The translations under genes and the position numbers were made by a program. From the NCBI GenBank assembly GCA_051880375.1, contig JBJENV010000042.1:1-64000 (forward strand): a stretch of DNA of 64,000 bases, written 5' to 3'. Numbering within the stretch: the first letter of the stretch is position 1; every line of letters starts with the position of its first letter. The notes below the pieces were generated by a model that saw only the letters and a program-made list of their open reading frames with translations, made no database searches and was not told the origin of the DNA. The DNA is from SIG299 sp051880375. Its GTDB lineage: Bacteria > Bacillota > Clostridia > Lachnospirales > Lachnospiraceae. Below, one piece after another: positions 33,828-42,880 of this stretch.

Positions 33828-34614
33828 GCTGCTTTACCTCCTGTTCTTGAAATTCCGGCATATAGGTTCGAAACCGCAGCGGAAGATTATTTCTTTGTAA
33901 TTCCTTATTTTCTCTGGCCTTGATGCTGATGCTTTCCACAAAGGTACACCACAGCTCTTCCATTGTTTCCTTCTGTTCTTTATATACCTCCAGTTTTTCT
34001 GCCTGTTCCGGCGTAAGAAGCAACATAACGTAATCGGAGCCATGAAGATGAACCCCTGCAAGATTGCGCTTTGTATCCCATATCACAAAGCGTTCCTCCG
34101 GAAAGCGGTCCGCGAAATGCGGCATCATAAGCTCCGTAATGTTGTTCTTCGGCTGAAAGCGACCGAGCAGAATTCCCTGAGGCGTTTCCATAAAACGCAG
34201 GAAACCGAGATAATGATGCCGTTCGTTTCCTGTCGCCCGCCCAAGTTCCATTGCACGTACAATATACGGATTGGTTAAGTGCCTCCCTGCCTGTACTCCC
34301 ATGGAAAGCAGCAGCCTAATGTAATGATATACAACATCCGCCTTATCTTCACCGTCCGAACAGGCAACCAGATACAGCTGCTCCAGAATTTCTTCCGAAA
34401 AGCGTGTGCGTATGGTATGCATGACCTTCTGTGCCTTTTCCTGAACCGTTTCTAATCGGATATATTCTGCAAAAAGCTCCAGATTGACATGGCTTTCATC
34501 ATTGATTGCCTGAATCGCGGTATTTTCATGCCCGTACTTCAGCTCCCATGCGGAATAAACCGCAGAAAAAATTCCCTGTGGGCTGTCCTCACATTGCAAA
34601 ATGTATTTCTTCAT
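33754..34614 (-). CDS. putative DNA metabolism protein, TIGR03915 family
   Basis: A 286-aa protein starting MKKYILQCEDSPQGIFSAVY, with RFMETPQGILLGRFQPKNNI and HFADRFPEERFVIWDTKR, which are the family's conserved blocks. The family always pairs with the radical SAM protein TIGR03916 and in some species is fused to a uracil-DNA-glycosylase domain, so a nucleic acid role is assumed; no reaction is known. The polar tail (EVKQHGEEQLGGEQ) overlaps the next gene. Its ATG overlaps the stop of the radical SAM gene (ATGA). Confidence 0.88.
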   Translation of the reverse strand: MKKYILQCEDSPQGIFSAVYSAWELKYGHENTAIQAINDESHVNLELFAEYIRLETVQEKAQKVMHTIRTRFSEEILEQLYLVACSDGEDKADVVYHYIRLLLSMGVQAGRHLTNPYIVRAMELGRATGNERHHYLGFLRFMETPQGILLGRFQPKNNITELMMPHFADRFPEERFVIWDTKRNLAGVHLHGSDYVMLLLTPEQAEKLEVYKEQKETMEELWCTFVESISIKARENKELQRNNLPLRFRTYMPEFQEQEVKQHGEEQLGGEQHRTEQCLSDTRSVV

Positions 34615-36107
34615 GACAATCTTCCCCCAAGCTGTTCCAAATCAAACAGAGACAACTGCTGAAAACTGCAGGCATCCGATGCATTCGGTAACGTCTCTAA
34701 CATCAGCAGATTCTGAAGCACCATTCCTTCTGTCACATGCATCGGGTAATACATTTTTCCGCTGCACGTAATAAAGTAAATGGCACGTTTTAAGACAACA
34801 CCAATCTTTTTTAAATCGGTAAAATCCAGTCGTGCGGAACGGCGTGCCTCCACAATACGCTTTGCGGAGCGCACTCCGATACCCGGTACGCGAAGCAGTG
34901 TATAATAATCTGCCCGGTTGATTTCTACCGGAAAACGTTCTAAATTACGAATCGCCCAGTCACACTTTGGGTCAATCCATTCGTTAAAGTTCGGCTGCTT
35001 TTCGGAAAGCAGTTCTTTTGCTTCAAAGCCATAATAACGCAGCAACCAGTCAGCCTGATACAACCGATGCTCGCGTCTGAGCGGCGGGCCTCCCGGAAGC
35101 ACCGGCAGGTTGGAATCTTCGTTGACACGGACAAATGCCGAGTAAAACACACGCTTTAAATCAAACTTCCGGTACAATGCTTCTGCGACCGAAAGAATCT
35201 GATAATCGCTTTCCGGTGTGGCTCCGATAATCATCTGTGTGGACTGTCCTGCAGGTACGAAACGATTGCCTCCTACCTTTGTATGCTTTACCTCGGATGA
35301 CATACGAAGCCCCGGCAGTTTTTTCTGAAACTTTTCCTGCCCCGGAAGCAGCACGGAAGCATCGTTTTTCTTCTCAGGCTGTATGGAAAGAAGACCTTCT
35401 TTTTTCTTTTTCAGTTCCGAAAGCCACGGTTTGTCTTCCAGTCTGCCGAGTGCCTTCGACGTATACCAGTACCTTCCCCTGCTGTCATTGACTCCGAGTT
35501 CCAGCATATTTTCCTCGATGCCTGCCTGAATCTGACGCATAGGGAGCAGGATATTTTTTCTGTTTTTATGCGGTGCAAGCGCACGAAGACCTTCTGCCGT
35601 AGGAAGTTCCAGATTAACGCTCATACGGTCTGCGTACCAGCCTGCCAGCTCCACTAAATCAGGGTCTGCTCCCGGAATTGCCTTGCAGTGGATGTATCCG
35701 TTAAAATGATACTTTTCCCGCAACAGCATCAGCGTCTGAACAATTTCCGCCATCGTCTCATTTGGAGTATTTTTGATGCCGGAGCTTAAAAACAAACCTT
35801 CAATATAGTTTCTGCGGTAAAATTCAATGGTTAAGGTACAGACCTCTTCCGGTGTGAAGGAGGTGCGCACAACATCGTTGGAAGAACGGTTGATGCAATA
35901 TTTGCAGTCGAAAATGCAGTGATTGGTATAGAGAATTTTAAGTAAGGAAATACACCTGCCGTCTGCAGAAAACGTATGACAGATGCCGGCAGCTACTGAA
36001 TTACCGATGGCGCCGACCTGCCCCTTCCGCTCCGAACCACTGGAGGTGCAGGCAACGTCGTACTTAGCAGCATCCGATAAAATTTGCAGTTTTTCTATTA
36101 AATCCAT
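34611..36107 (-). CDS. putative DNA modification/repair radical SAM protein, TIGR03916 family
   Basis: A 498-aa radical SAM enzyme. The cluster cysteines are C64, C68 and C71 (HCIFDCKYCINRSS). A conserved N-terminus (DAAKYDVACTSSGSERKG) and a C-terminal helix-hairpin-helix (LRVPGIGVRSAKRIVEARR) point to DNA binding. The substrate is unknown. ATG 36107 is chosen since GGGAGG lies close by and the promoter at 36177-36205 sits inside the upstream extension. Three genes follow each other with overlaps (radical SAM, TIGR03915, GNAT). Confidence 0.9.
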   Translation of the reverse strand: MDLIEKLQILSDAAKYDVACTSSGSERKGQVGAIGNSVAAGICHTFSADGRCISLLKILYTNHCIFDCKYCINRSSNDVVRTSFTPEEVCTLTIEFYRRNYIEGLFLSSGIKNTPNETMAEIVQTLMLLREKYHFNGYIHCKAIPGADPDLVELAGWYADRMSVNLELPTAEGLRALAPHKNRKNILLPMRQIQAGIEENMLELGVNDSRGRYWYTSKALGRLEDKPWLSELKKKKEGLLSIQPEKKNDASVLLPGQEKFQKKLPGLRMSSEVKHTKVGGNRFVPAGQSTQMIIGATPESDYQILSVAEALYRKFDLKRVFYSAFVRVNEDSNLPVLPGGPPLRREHRLYQADWLLRYYGFEAKELLSEKQPNFNEWIDPKCDWAIRNLERFPVEINRADYYTLLRVPGIGVRSAKRIVEARRSARLDFTDLKKIGVVLKRAIYFITCSGKMYYPMHVTEGMVLQNLLMLETLPNASDACSFQQLSLFDLEQLGGRLS

Positions 36108-36176
36108 CCCCGGCTTCCTCCCACAGTGCTTTTCTTCCAAACTAACCGTCCCCAAGCAGAACATTTGTTTGCAATT

Positions 36177-36205
36177 ATCATAGCACCTCAAAGTCAGGGT
36201 GTCAA
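36177..36205 (-). promoter_or_regulatory. promoter of the radical SAM operon
   Basis: TTGACA (36200-36205), 17 bases, TATGAT (36177-36182) on the minus strand, about 65 bases upstream of the chosen start codon. Confidence 0.75.
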
Positions 36206-36255
36206 GCATTTTATCGAATATTTGTTCTGTATTTTATGTGCCGCTTTTCATTCAT

Positions 36256-36630
36256 CTAAAAAAACGGAAGTGCCATAAAGAAACTCATAAGTGCAAACAG
36301 AATCCGGATTCCAAACTGAAGAAGAAAAATAATCAACAATATCTTCAGAAGCTTGTTCATCGGACGGCTCTGCTGTGGTCCACTGTTCTCCTGTGGCACA
36401 CTGCTCTCCTGCACCTCGGCATGCTGATAGCTGCTGTCATACTCGTTATGAAAGCGATGATGATTCTCCTCTTCCGTATGCTCATAGCCACCGTCATATT
36501 TGTCATGCAGTGCCTGATGCTCCTGCTCCCCCTGATTTTCTGCTTTATTATATCTGCCGCACTTTGGACAGATGCCGTAATACTTTTCATCGTCATACAT
36601 CTTGCCGCATTTTGTACATTTGATTATCAT
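36256..36630 (-). CDS. small zinc-ribbon membrane protein
   Basis: A 124-aa protein. MIIKCTKCGKMY and GICPKCGRY form a four-cysteine zinc ribbon (C5, C8 and two more near 20-23). The middle is rich in His, Glu, Asp and Tyr (HRFHNEYDSSYQHAEV). The C-terminus is a single membrane segment (LLKILLIIFLLQFGIRIL and following). AGGAGGGTG precedes ATG 36630. The function is unknown; the layout resembles small zinc-ribbon anchors that sense or hold partners at the membrane. Confidence 0.72.
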   Translation of the reverse strand: MIIKCTKCGKMYDDEKYYGICPKCGRYNKAENQGEQEHQALHDKYDGGYEHTEEENHHRFHNEYDSSYQHAEVQESSVPQENSGPQQSRPMNKLLKILLIIFLLQFGIRILFALMSFFMALPFF

Positions 36631-36685
36631 AACACCCTCCTGAAACAACGGATGCCGCGCCACACGTGGCATCTTTACATTGAAT

Positions 36686-36723
36686 AAAAGGCACAGCAGA
36701 CTTTATCATCTGCTATGCCTTAT
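36686..36723 (-). terminator. terminator of the opp/DUF3899 operon
   Basis: On the minus strand AAGGCATAGCAGA pairs with TCTGCTGTGCCTTTT around an eight-base loop, just after the DUF3899 gene. Confidence 0.8.
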
Positions 36724-36746
36724 TCATGACTTAACTTAAACTGCTG

Positions 36747-37121
36747 TTATACTTTTGCCAAAATAAATGAAACCATAAGGAAAACAAAACCAACCAGAAT
36801 ATATGGCATAAATGTTTTCTTTTGTCTCTGCTGTTTTTCCTCTTTTGCAACCGTGTACTCATAAAGATCCTTATATTTCCGTTCCGAACGAAATGTGGAG
36901 AATGCATATCCAAACGTAGTAAACGCCCCCGCAGAAGCCACCCAAAGCAGCATTCCGAACAGAATGGAAACGGAGCCTGCCACACTAAATGCATCAATAT
37001 AGCACAGCAACCGGTCAAATCCTTTCAAAAACAATACAAGTAACGTAAAAAAAACATTCAGGACAAGTGCAATTATATAATGAACAGGTGAATGAAAAAA
37101 ATATTTTCTAAGAAAATTCAT
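36747..37121 (-). CDS. DUF3899 membrane protein
   Basis: A 124-aa protein with three hydrophobic segments (about 14-33, 45-68 and 105-122) and a charged cytosolic loop (RSERKYKDLYEYTVAKEEK). The spacing and wording fit DUF3899, of unknown role. It begins two bases after the oppF stop with GAAGGAA before the ATG, so it is the last gene of the oligopeptide transporter operon and may assist that transporter; this is inference from position. Confidence 0.75.
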   Translation of the reverse strand: MNFLRKYFFHSPVHYIIALVLNVFFTLLVLFLKGFDRLLCYIDAFSVAGSVSILFGMLLWVASAGAFTTFGYAFSTFRSERKYKDLYEYTVAKEEKQQRQKKTFMPYILVGFVFLMVSFILAKV

Positions 37122-37123
37122 TC

Positions 37124-38383
37124 TTATTCCTTCGCTTCTTTCTGATATTTTTCAAACTCCTCATTGTTACAATATACAAAATGGTTTTCACTTACTTCTC
37201 TCAGACTCGGCTTATCTCCCGTTTCGTAGTTATGTGCCGTAGCCGGATCGTAAAGGACACGCTTTCTCTTCTTCTCCGACTTTGGATTTGGTTTCGGAAT
37301 TGCAGAGAGCAATGCCTTTGTATACGGATGAAACGGATGTGCAAACAGCTCTGCACTAGGCGCTTTCTCCACAACCTTACCAAAATACATAACCACAATC
37401 GTATCGCAAAAATACTTTACAACAGAAAGGTCATGCGCTATGAAAATAACGGAAAGCTTCAGTTCCTGCTGTAACTCATTTAAAAGGTTGATTACCTGCG
37501 CACGAATGGAAACATCCAATGCGGAAATAGGCTCATCGCAGATTAAAAGCCTCGGATTCATGATAAGTGCTCTTGCAATTCCGATTCGCTGCCTCTGACC
37601 ACCCGAAAATTCATGAGGATATCTGGATGCATGCTCTTCCACAAGACCAACCTTATTCAGCATCTCAACCACCTTTTTATGGTTTTCTGCCTTATTGCGG
37701 AATCCCTGAATTCTTAATCCTTCCTGAATGATATCCTCTACCGTCATACGCGGATCAAGAGAATCCACCGGGTCCTGGAAAATCATCTGAATTTCATTTG
37801 CAAGCTTACGGCTTACATGTGCATTATCAAAGTGAATCTGCTTGATTTTCTTTTTCTGCTCCGTCTTCGTTTCCGCAATATGTTTCTTGATTTCCTCAAT
37901 CGAACGGTTTGCCTCTTCGTTTAACTGCTTTGCCTTTTCGGCATACGCTACACTGTTTTTATCCAGTGCCGCCAGATCGCTCTTCAGTTTTTTCCTGATT
38001 TCTTTAATCTCTTCTTTTCCGCGAATCCTAGTCCACTTAATCTCTTTCCTGTTCCATCTTGTTCCGCCGCTTAAACGAACGCCCTTATAATAGATAGAAC
38101 CGGAAGTAATGTCATAAAGACGGATGATGCTGCGTCCCGTTGTTGTTTTTCCACAGCCGCTTTCTCCAACAATACCGAGGCATTCGCCTTCCTTAATATC
38201 AAAAGAGACATCAGAAACAGCCTTTAGCTTCTGACGATTGACTCCCTTTCCAAAAAAGAAGAATTGCTTTAAATGCCGAACGGAAAGAATCACGTTCTGC
38301 TCGCGAAGCTCCGGTTTCTGCTTCACCTTTGGATTGATATTATACTGGCTGTTAAATTCCTGTAACTTATTCATATCGCCCAT
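37124..38383 (-). CDS. oppF: oligopeptide ABC transporter ATP-binding protein OppF, with coiled-coil insertion
   Basis: A 419-aa nucleotide-binding subunit. Walker A GESGCGKTT (73-81), Q-loop FQDP (202-205), signature FSGGQRQR and Walker B LLICDEPISALDVS are intact, and the C-terminal Opp/Dpp extension (HPYTKALLSAIP) is present. Between Walker A and the Q-loop, residues about 107-195 are an added, highly charged helical stretch rich in K and E (KEEIKEIRKKLKSDL and onwards). Usual OppF proteins are about 320 aa. GGAGGAATAAC precedes the ATG. It follows oppD by two bases. Confidence 0.93.
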   Translation of the reverse strand: MGDMNKLQEFNSQYNINPKVKQKPELREQNVILSVRHLKQFFFFGKGVNRQKLKAVSDVSFDIKEGECLGIVGESGCGKTTTGRSIIRLYDITSGSIYYKGVRLSGGTRWNRKEIKWTRIRGKEEIKEIRKKLKSDLAALDKNSVAYAEKAKQLNEEANRSIEEIKKHIAETKTEQKKKIKQIHFDNAHVSRKLANEIQMIFQDPVDSLDPRMTVEDIIQEGLRIQGFRNKAENHKKVVEMLNKVGLVEEHASRYPHEFSGGQRQRIGIARALIMNPRLLICDEPISALDVSIRAQVINLLNELQQELKLSVIFIAHDLSVVKYFCDTIVVMYFGKVVEKAPSAELFAHPFHPYTKALLSAIPKPNPKSEKKRKRVLYDPATAHNYETGDKPSLREVSENHFVYCNNEEFEKYQKEAKE

Positions 38384-38385
38384 TG

Positions 38386-39870
38386 TTATTCCTCCTCCAG
38401 TGATAACCGAATTCTCTCACTTACGATTTTTGGCATTTCAACCTTTGGAGCATGTGGATCGAGAAGCCAGGTAGCAGCATAATGCGTGTCACTGACCTTA
38501 AACATCGGCGGCTCTTCCCTGAAATCAATATTCATTGCGTATTTACTACGCTCCGCAAATGCATCTCCCTTTGGCGGATAAATCATGTTTGGCGGCGTTC
38601 CCGGAATTGCATCCAGCTTTTCTGTACTGTCCACATCCGGAATACTAGAGAGCAGAGCCCATGTGTATGGATGCTTCGGATCATAGAAAATCTCTTCTGC
38701 GGTTCCGTATTCTACAATCTTACCGGCATACATAACCGCAACACGGTCTGCCATGTTTGCAACAACGCCAAGGTCATGCGTAATAAAAATACATGAAAGA
38801 TTACGCTCTGCCTTAATTTTGTTAATTAACTCAAGAATCTGCGCCTGAATGGTAACATCAAGTGCAGTCGTAGGCTCATCGCAAATCAGGATTTCCGGAG
38901 AAGCCGTCAGCGCAATCGCAATTACGATACGCTGTCTCATACCGCCGGAAAACTCAAACGGATACTGCTTGTAACGCTTTTCCGGTTCCGGTATTCCGAC
39001 CTCACGCATAATTTCCAAAGCACGTCTTTTGGCTTCCGCTTTTGTAATTCTCAGCTGATTCTCAAAATTCAGGTTCTCCTGCTCCAGCTCTTTCTTCAAG
39101 GCTGCCTTTGCTTCCTTAGAGGATGCCTGTGCCAGCTTCTTTTTCAGTGCTTCCAGCTTCGCTTTATGCTCATCTGTCACCTGTTTCTTATACTCATTTA
39201 CCTGCTGCTTTGCTTTTTTCTCGGTTTCGTCAAGAACGGCCTTCAGCTCTTTTGCCTTGCCCTGATATGTTTTTTTGGTCTGTTTCTCAAATTCCTTGAA
39301 AGCACGCTTCTTTTCCGTAATGATTCTCTTATTCTCCGCACGCTCTGCCCTGCTGATATTTTCCTGCGCCTTCGTCACAGAAATGAACTCGTCCAGCTTC
39401 TTCTTTTCGTTTAAAATCTCGATATTCATTTTTGCAACGGTATTTTTATAACGAATCAAATCATCACTGATTAAATCATTATACATGATTTTCAGCTTAT
39501 CGGAATTGATTAACATCGCCTCCGTAATCTGCTTACCGATACGCACAATCGGATTTAAAGAAGACAGCGGGTCCTGGAATATCATTCCGATTTTATGTCC
39601 GCGGATTTTATAAAACTGATCCTCCGAAATCTCTAACAGATTTTCTCCACGATACATGATATTTCCGCTCTCAATGATTGCATTGTTTGCGAGAATACCC
39701 ATAATTGCCTTTGAGGTAACGGACTTTCCCGAACCGGATTCACCAACGATACAAAGCGTTTCACCACGGTACAAATCGAACGAGATATCACGGACAGCCT
39801 TCAATATACCATTATCTGTTTTAAAGTTGATGGCAAGATTATTTACTGATAACACCTTATCCTGTGACAT
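38386..39870 (-). CDS. oppD: oligopeptide ABC transporter ATP-binding protein OppD, with long coiled-coil insertion
   Basis: A 494-aa nucleotide-binding subunit. Walker A GESGSGKSV (near 44), Q-loop FQDPLSSLNP, signature FSGGMRQR (about 307-314) and Walker B ILICDEPTTALDVT are intact. An extra stretch of about 155 residues, nearly all K, E, A, Q and R (about 122-277), is placed between Q-loop and signature, within the helical subdomain. OppD usually has about 340 aa. ATG 39870 is preferred over GTG 39879 because AAAGGAAG then has normal spacing. It starts one base after the oppC stop. Confidence 0.93.
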   Translation of the reverse strand: MSQDKVLSVNNLAINFKTDNGILKAVRDISFDLYRGETLCIVGESGSGKSVTSKAIMGILANNAIIESGNIMYRGENLLEISEDQFYKIRGHKIGMIFQDPLSSLNPIVRIGKQITEAMLINSDKLKIMYNDLISDDLIRYKNTVAKMNIEILNEKKKLDEFISVTKAQENISRAERAENKRIITEKKRAFKEFEKQTKKTYQGKAKELKAVLDETEKKAKQQVNEYKKQVTDEHKAKLEALKKKLAQASSKEAKAALKKELEQENLNFENQLRITKAEAKRRALEIMREVGIPEPEKRYKQYPFEFSGGMRQRIVIAIALTASPEILICDEPTTALDVTIQAQILELINKIKAERNLSCIFITHDLGVVANMADRVAVMYAGKIVEYGTAEEIFYDPKHPYTWALLSSIPDVDSTEKLDAIPGTPPNMIYPPKGDAFAERSKYAMNIDFREEPPMFKVSDTHYAATWLLDPHAPKVEMPKIVSERIRLSLEEE

Positions 39871-39871
39871 T

Positions 39872-41758
39872 CTATTCACTTCCTTTCAATGCCGGGTTAA
39901 ATGCATCTCTGAGTCCGTTTCCGAACAGGTTGAACGAAATCATCATCAAAGCCATAACAATAGCCGGGAAAATGACAAGGTTCGGATATATTCCGAGATA
40001 CTGCTGGTTACTTGACATCATAACACCAAACGACTGTTTTCCCTGAAGACCGAGGTTTAAGTATGCAAGCGTTGCCTCAGAATAGATACTACTCGGAATC
40101 ATCAAAACGCTTGATGTAATAATGGTACCCATGGAGTTCGGCAAAATGTGCTTAAATATCAGACGGATATCCGAGGAACCCAGGGTTCTGGATGCAAGAA
40201 CATATTCACGCCCCTTAAAACGATAAAACTGCGAACGGGCACGCCCTGCTGTTCCAATCCATCCGGTCAGACATAAGGCAAGAACAAAGGTTCCGAAGTT
40301 ATTGCCTAAGTGGAGAATTGCAAGTGTCATTATAACAAGCCACGGCACACCACCGAGGATTTCGCAAAAACGTTCCATCCAAATATCCACGTTTCCTCCG
40401 AAATATCCGGAAACAGAACCCCACATCAAACCAAAAGGAAAACAAAATGCAAAAGTGCATAGCCCCAAAATAAGAGAAGTACGAAGGCCTGCAAATGCAC
40501 GCTTGAACAAATCAAAGCCGGAAGCATCGGTACCGAGCAGGAATTTCGGAGCCTCTGTATAGCCAAGCTTACGATAGCCATAACCTCTTGCTGTAATACT
40601 GGAAAGCTTCTTCGTAACGGTTTTTACCGTCTGGCTGTCCACAGAATCAATCGGACATTCATCCGTCAGACGTACGAAGGATTCCGGACCCACTTTGTAA
40701 TCATAAGTGCACCAGCCTGCATCAATCCAGCTCTGCAGTTCTGTCGCAGAGTAGGTGACCAGATCCGCATCCCCATAAACAAGCGAATACGTATCAATCG
40801 TGTAGTTGCAGTAATAAATCTCGGAATTATGAATTCCCTTACGTCCGGTGCAGGACCAGTATCCCTTCGCCGTTTTGTCACTGATATTGACAAACTGAGT
40901 CGCATCCGTAATCGACATTTCCTGAATGTCTTCTATATTGGATGCAAACTCATCCGCGGAAAACACCGCACTCTCTATCAGAAGATAACGGAAATTCGAT
41001 GCCGCAGACTTCACCTCAAAGCAGATTTTACCGCGGAAGGAGGTAAGTCCCTCTTCCTTTAACACAGCACTGATATCAACGGAAAGCGGGCTGTAATCTC
41101 TCGAAAAGTCACGTAGCATAATTACCTTGTCATCTGACTTCAAATAAACCGCATATTCTCCAAGCTCAGAGCTGCTGACACCTTCTTCATCATCAAAGAC
41201 CACATCAAACTTATAGTTCCCCTTCACGTCAAAATTGACAATCTGGGAAGCCATTACGGAATTTTTATTTTCTACCATTGCATCTGTCGCTAACACAACG
41301 ACGCCGCCCTTACCATAAGGATTGGCGTTGTCAATCAGCGTTGGTTCACTGTCGACAGTGATGCTGACCAGCGCCTGCTTTAATGCTGCTACAGAATACT
41401 TATCCGAAAGTGCCGGAACTTCATTTACCGTATCATATACAATATGCTCTCTCTTTCTTGTACCGTCCCAGAAACCGGTTCCCGCTTCAAACAACTTCGG
41501 CGCAAGAAATGCCTCCTGTGAGCTTACCTGCGTAATATTATACGGCGACAAGGCAGGAACAAGAATGGTCAAAATTATCAAAATACCAAGAATGATACTT
41601 CCTGCAACGGAAGCCTTATTCTTCCGGAAGCGCCGCATTGCATCCTTAAAAAACGTTGTCGGCTTTGTTTCCAGTTTTTTGTCCGTAACTCTCTTATCCT
41701 TCTGAACAAGAACAAAGTCATCGTCACGGAAGTCAATTGTTTTTTTATTTTCTTCCAT
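39872..41758 (-). CDS. oppC: oligopeptide ABC transporter permease OppC with large ectodomain
   Basis: A 628-aa inner-membrane subunit, twice the normal OppC size. An N-terminal cytosolic part (1-50), TM1 (about 53-73), a region of about 330 residues facing outside (about 75-405) and then the usual BPD transport core with further membrane segments and the EAA-type loop (GREYVLASRTLGSSDIRLIFKHILPN). The ectodomain is beta-rich with many Asp and Tyr and no known domain was identified. Its ATG overlaps the oppB stop by one base (TAATG). Confidence 0.9.
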   Translation of the reverse strand: MEENKKTIDFRDDDFVLVQKDKRVTDKKLETKPTTFFKDAMRRFRKNKASVAGSIILGILIILTILVPALSPYNITQVSSQEAFLAPKLFEAGTGFWDGTRKREHIVYDTVNEVPALSDKYSVAALKQALVSITVDSEPTLIDNANPYGKGGVVVLATDAMVENKNSVMASQIVNFDVKGNYKFDVVFDDEEGVSSSELGEYAVYLKSDDKVIMLRDFSRDYSPLSVDISAVLKEEGLTSFRGKICFEVKSAASNFRYLLIESAVFSADEFASNIEDIQEMSITDATQFVNISDKTAKGYWSCTGRKGIHNSEIYYCNYTIDTYSLVYGDADLVTYSATELQSWIDAGWCTYDYKVGPESFVRLTDECPIDSVDSQTVKTVTKKLSSITARGYGYRKLGYTEAPKFLLGTDASGFDLFKRAFAGLRTSLILGLCTFAFCFPFGLMWGSVSGYFGGNVDIWMERFCEILGGVPWLVIMTLAILHLGNNFGTFVLALCLTGWIGTAGRARSQFYRFKGREYVLASRTLGSSDIRLIFKHILPNSMGTIITSSVLMIPSSIYSEATLAYLNLGLQGKQSFGVMMSSNQQYLGIYPNLVIFPAIVMALMMISFNLFGNGLRDAFNPALKGSE

Positions 41759-42795
41759 TATTTCTTTGCCCCCATTCTGATTCTCGGATCAATAAAGCCA
41801 TAGGAAAGGTCCAGAAGTACCCCTGCTACAAGGCTTAACGTTGTAAATATCGCCATATCAACAAACAAAATATCATAATCCTTATAATTCAACGATAAAA
41901 CAAATAGTTTTCCAATTCCAGGAATGCCATACAAAGACTCCAGAATCATGGAGCCGCCGAGAATTCCGATAAATTCCGCAAGAATCGACGGAAAAATAGG
42001 AACCATCGCGTTTTTCATTGCATGACGAATAATTGCCTGACGTCTTGTTAATCCTTTGGTACGCGCCAAAAGAAGATAATCACTTTCCATTACCTCGCAA
42101 AGTTCGGCTCTTACAAAACGGCAATAATTGCAAATTGAGCCAAAGGACAAACAAAATACCGGGATAATATATCCCTTTGCTTTTACCGCCAAAGAAGCCG
42201 TATCTGCCGGCCAGGTCGACGGAAGCCAGCCAAGCTCATAACAAAACAATCTAAGAACAAAGGAAATCAGGACAAAACTCGGAATGGAAATAAAAATCAT
42301 AACCAACGTCGATATCGTATGGTCGGTCATCGTATTTTTCTTCAGAGCTGCCCATATTCCAAGTAATATTCCAATTGGCACAGAAAAAATGACTGAAATA
42401 ATATTCAGGCGAATCGAATATCCGATACGCGACATAATAATGACGGATGCAGATACGTTCGGCTGATAGGTCTTACTGTAACCCCAGTCCCATTTTGTAA
42501 CAATATTCTTCAACCAGTTTACATACTGAGTCATGACCGGGACCTGATAATAATAGAACGCACGGCCATTCTTTGTCGGCGACTTGTATAAGCATTCGCC
42601 CAAATCTGTCCTCTCATTCTCAAAACGATAAACATACCCGAGATTATACTGTTTGTCAAAATACGCAATCTGCTGTGTATCTCCTCCGATTGGTCGTTCA
42701 AACGGAAGAAGCTTAATCAGTATATATGTCAAAGACAGTATAATAAAGGTTGTCATAAATGCTAGCATTAATCTTTTTGCAACATATTTTCCCAT
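41758..42795 (-). CDS. oppB: oligopeptide ABC transporter permease OppB
   Basis: A 345-aa permease with six membrane segments. The first segment (KRLMLAFMTTFIILSLTYIL) is followed by an outward loop of about 90 residues, then the transport core with the EAA-type loop (ESDYLLLARTKGLTRRQAIIRHAMKN) and GGSMILESLYGIPGIGKL. AAGGGGAAT precedes the ATG. Together with oppC it forms the channel for peptides delivered by OppA. Confidence 0.94.
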   Translation of the reverse strand: MGKYVAKRLMLAFMTTFIILSLTYILIKLLPFERPIGGDTQQIAYFDKQYNLGYVYRFENERTDLGECLYKSPTKNGRAFYYYQVPVMTQYVNWLKNIVTKWDWGYSKTYQPNVSASVIIMSRIGYSIRLNIISVIFSVPIGILLGIWAALKKNTMTDHTISTLVMIFISIPSFVLISFVLRLFCYELGWLPSTWPADTASLAVKAKGYIIPVFCLSFGSICNYCRFVRAELCEVMESDYLLLARTKGLTRRQAIIRHAMKNAMVPIFPSILAEFIGILGGSMILESLYGIPGIGKLFVLSLNYKDYDILFVDMAIFTTLSLVAGVLLDLSYGFIDPRIRMGAKK

Positions 42796-42880
42796 TAGGT
42801 ATTCCCCTTACAGTTGAAAAGTAATGTGGTCAGCAACGCCAACCACATTACCTTCCATCATACCGTATTATTTTTATTTT

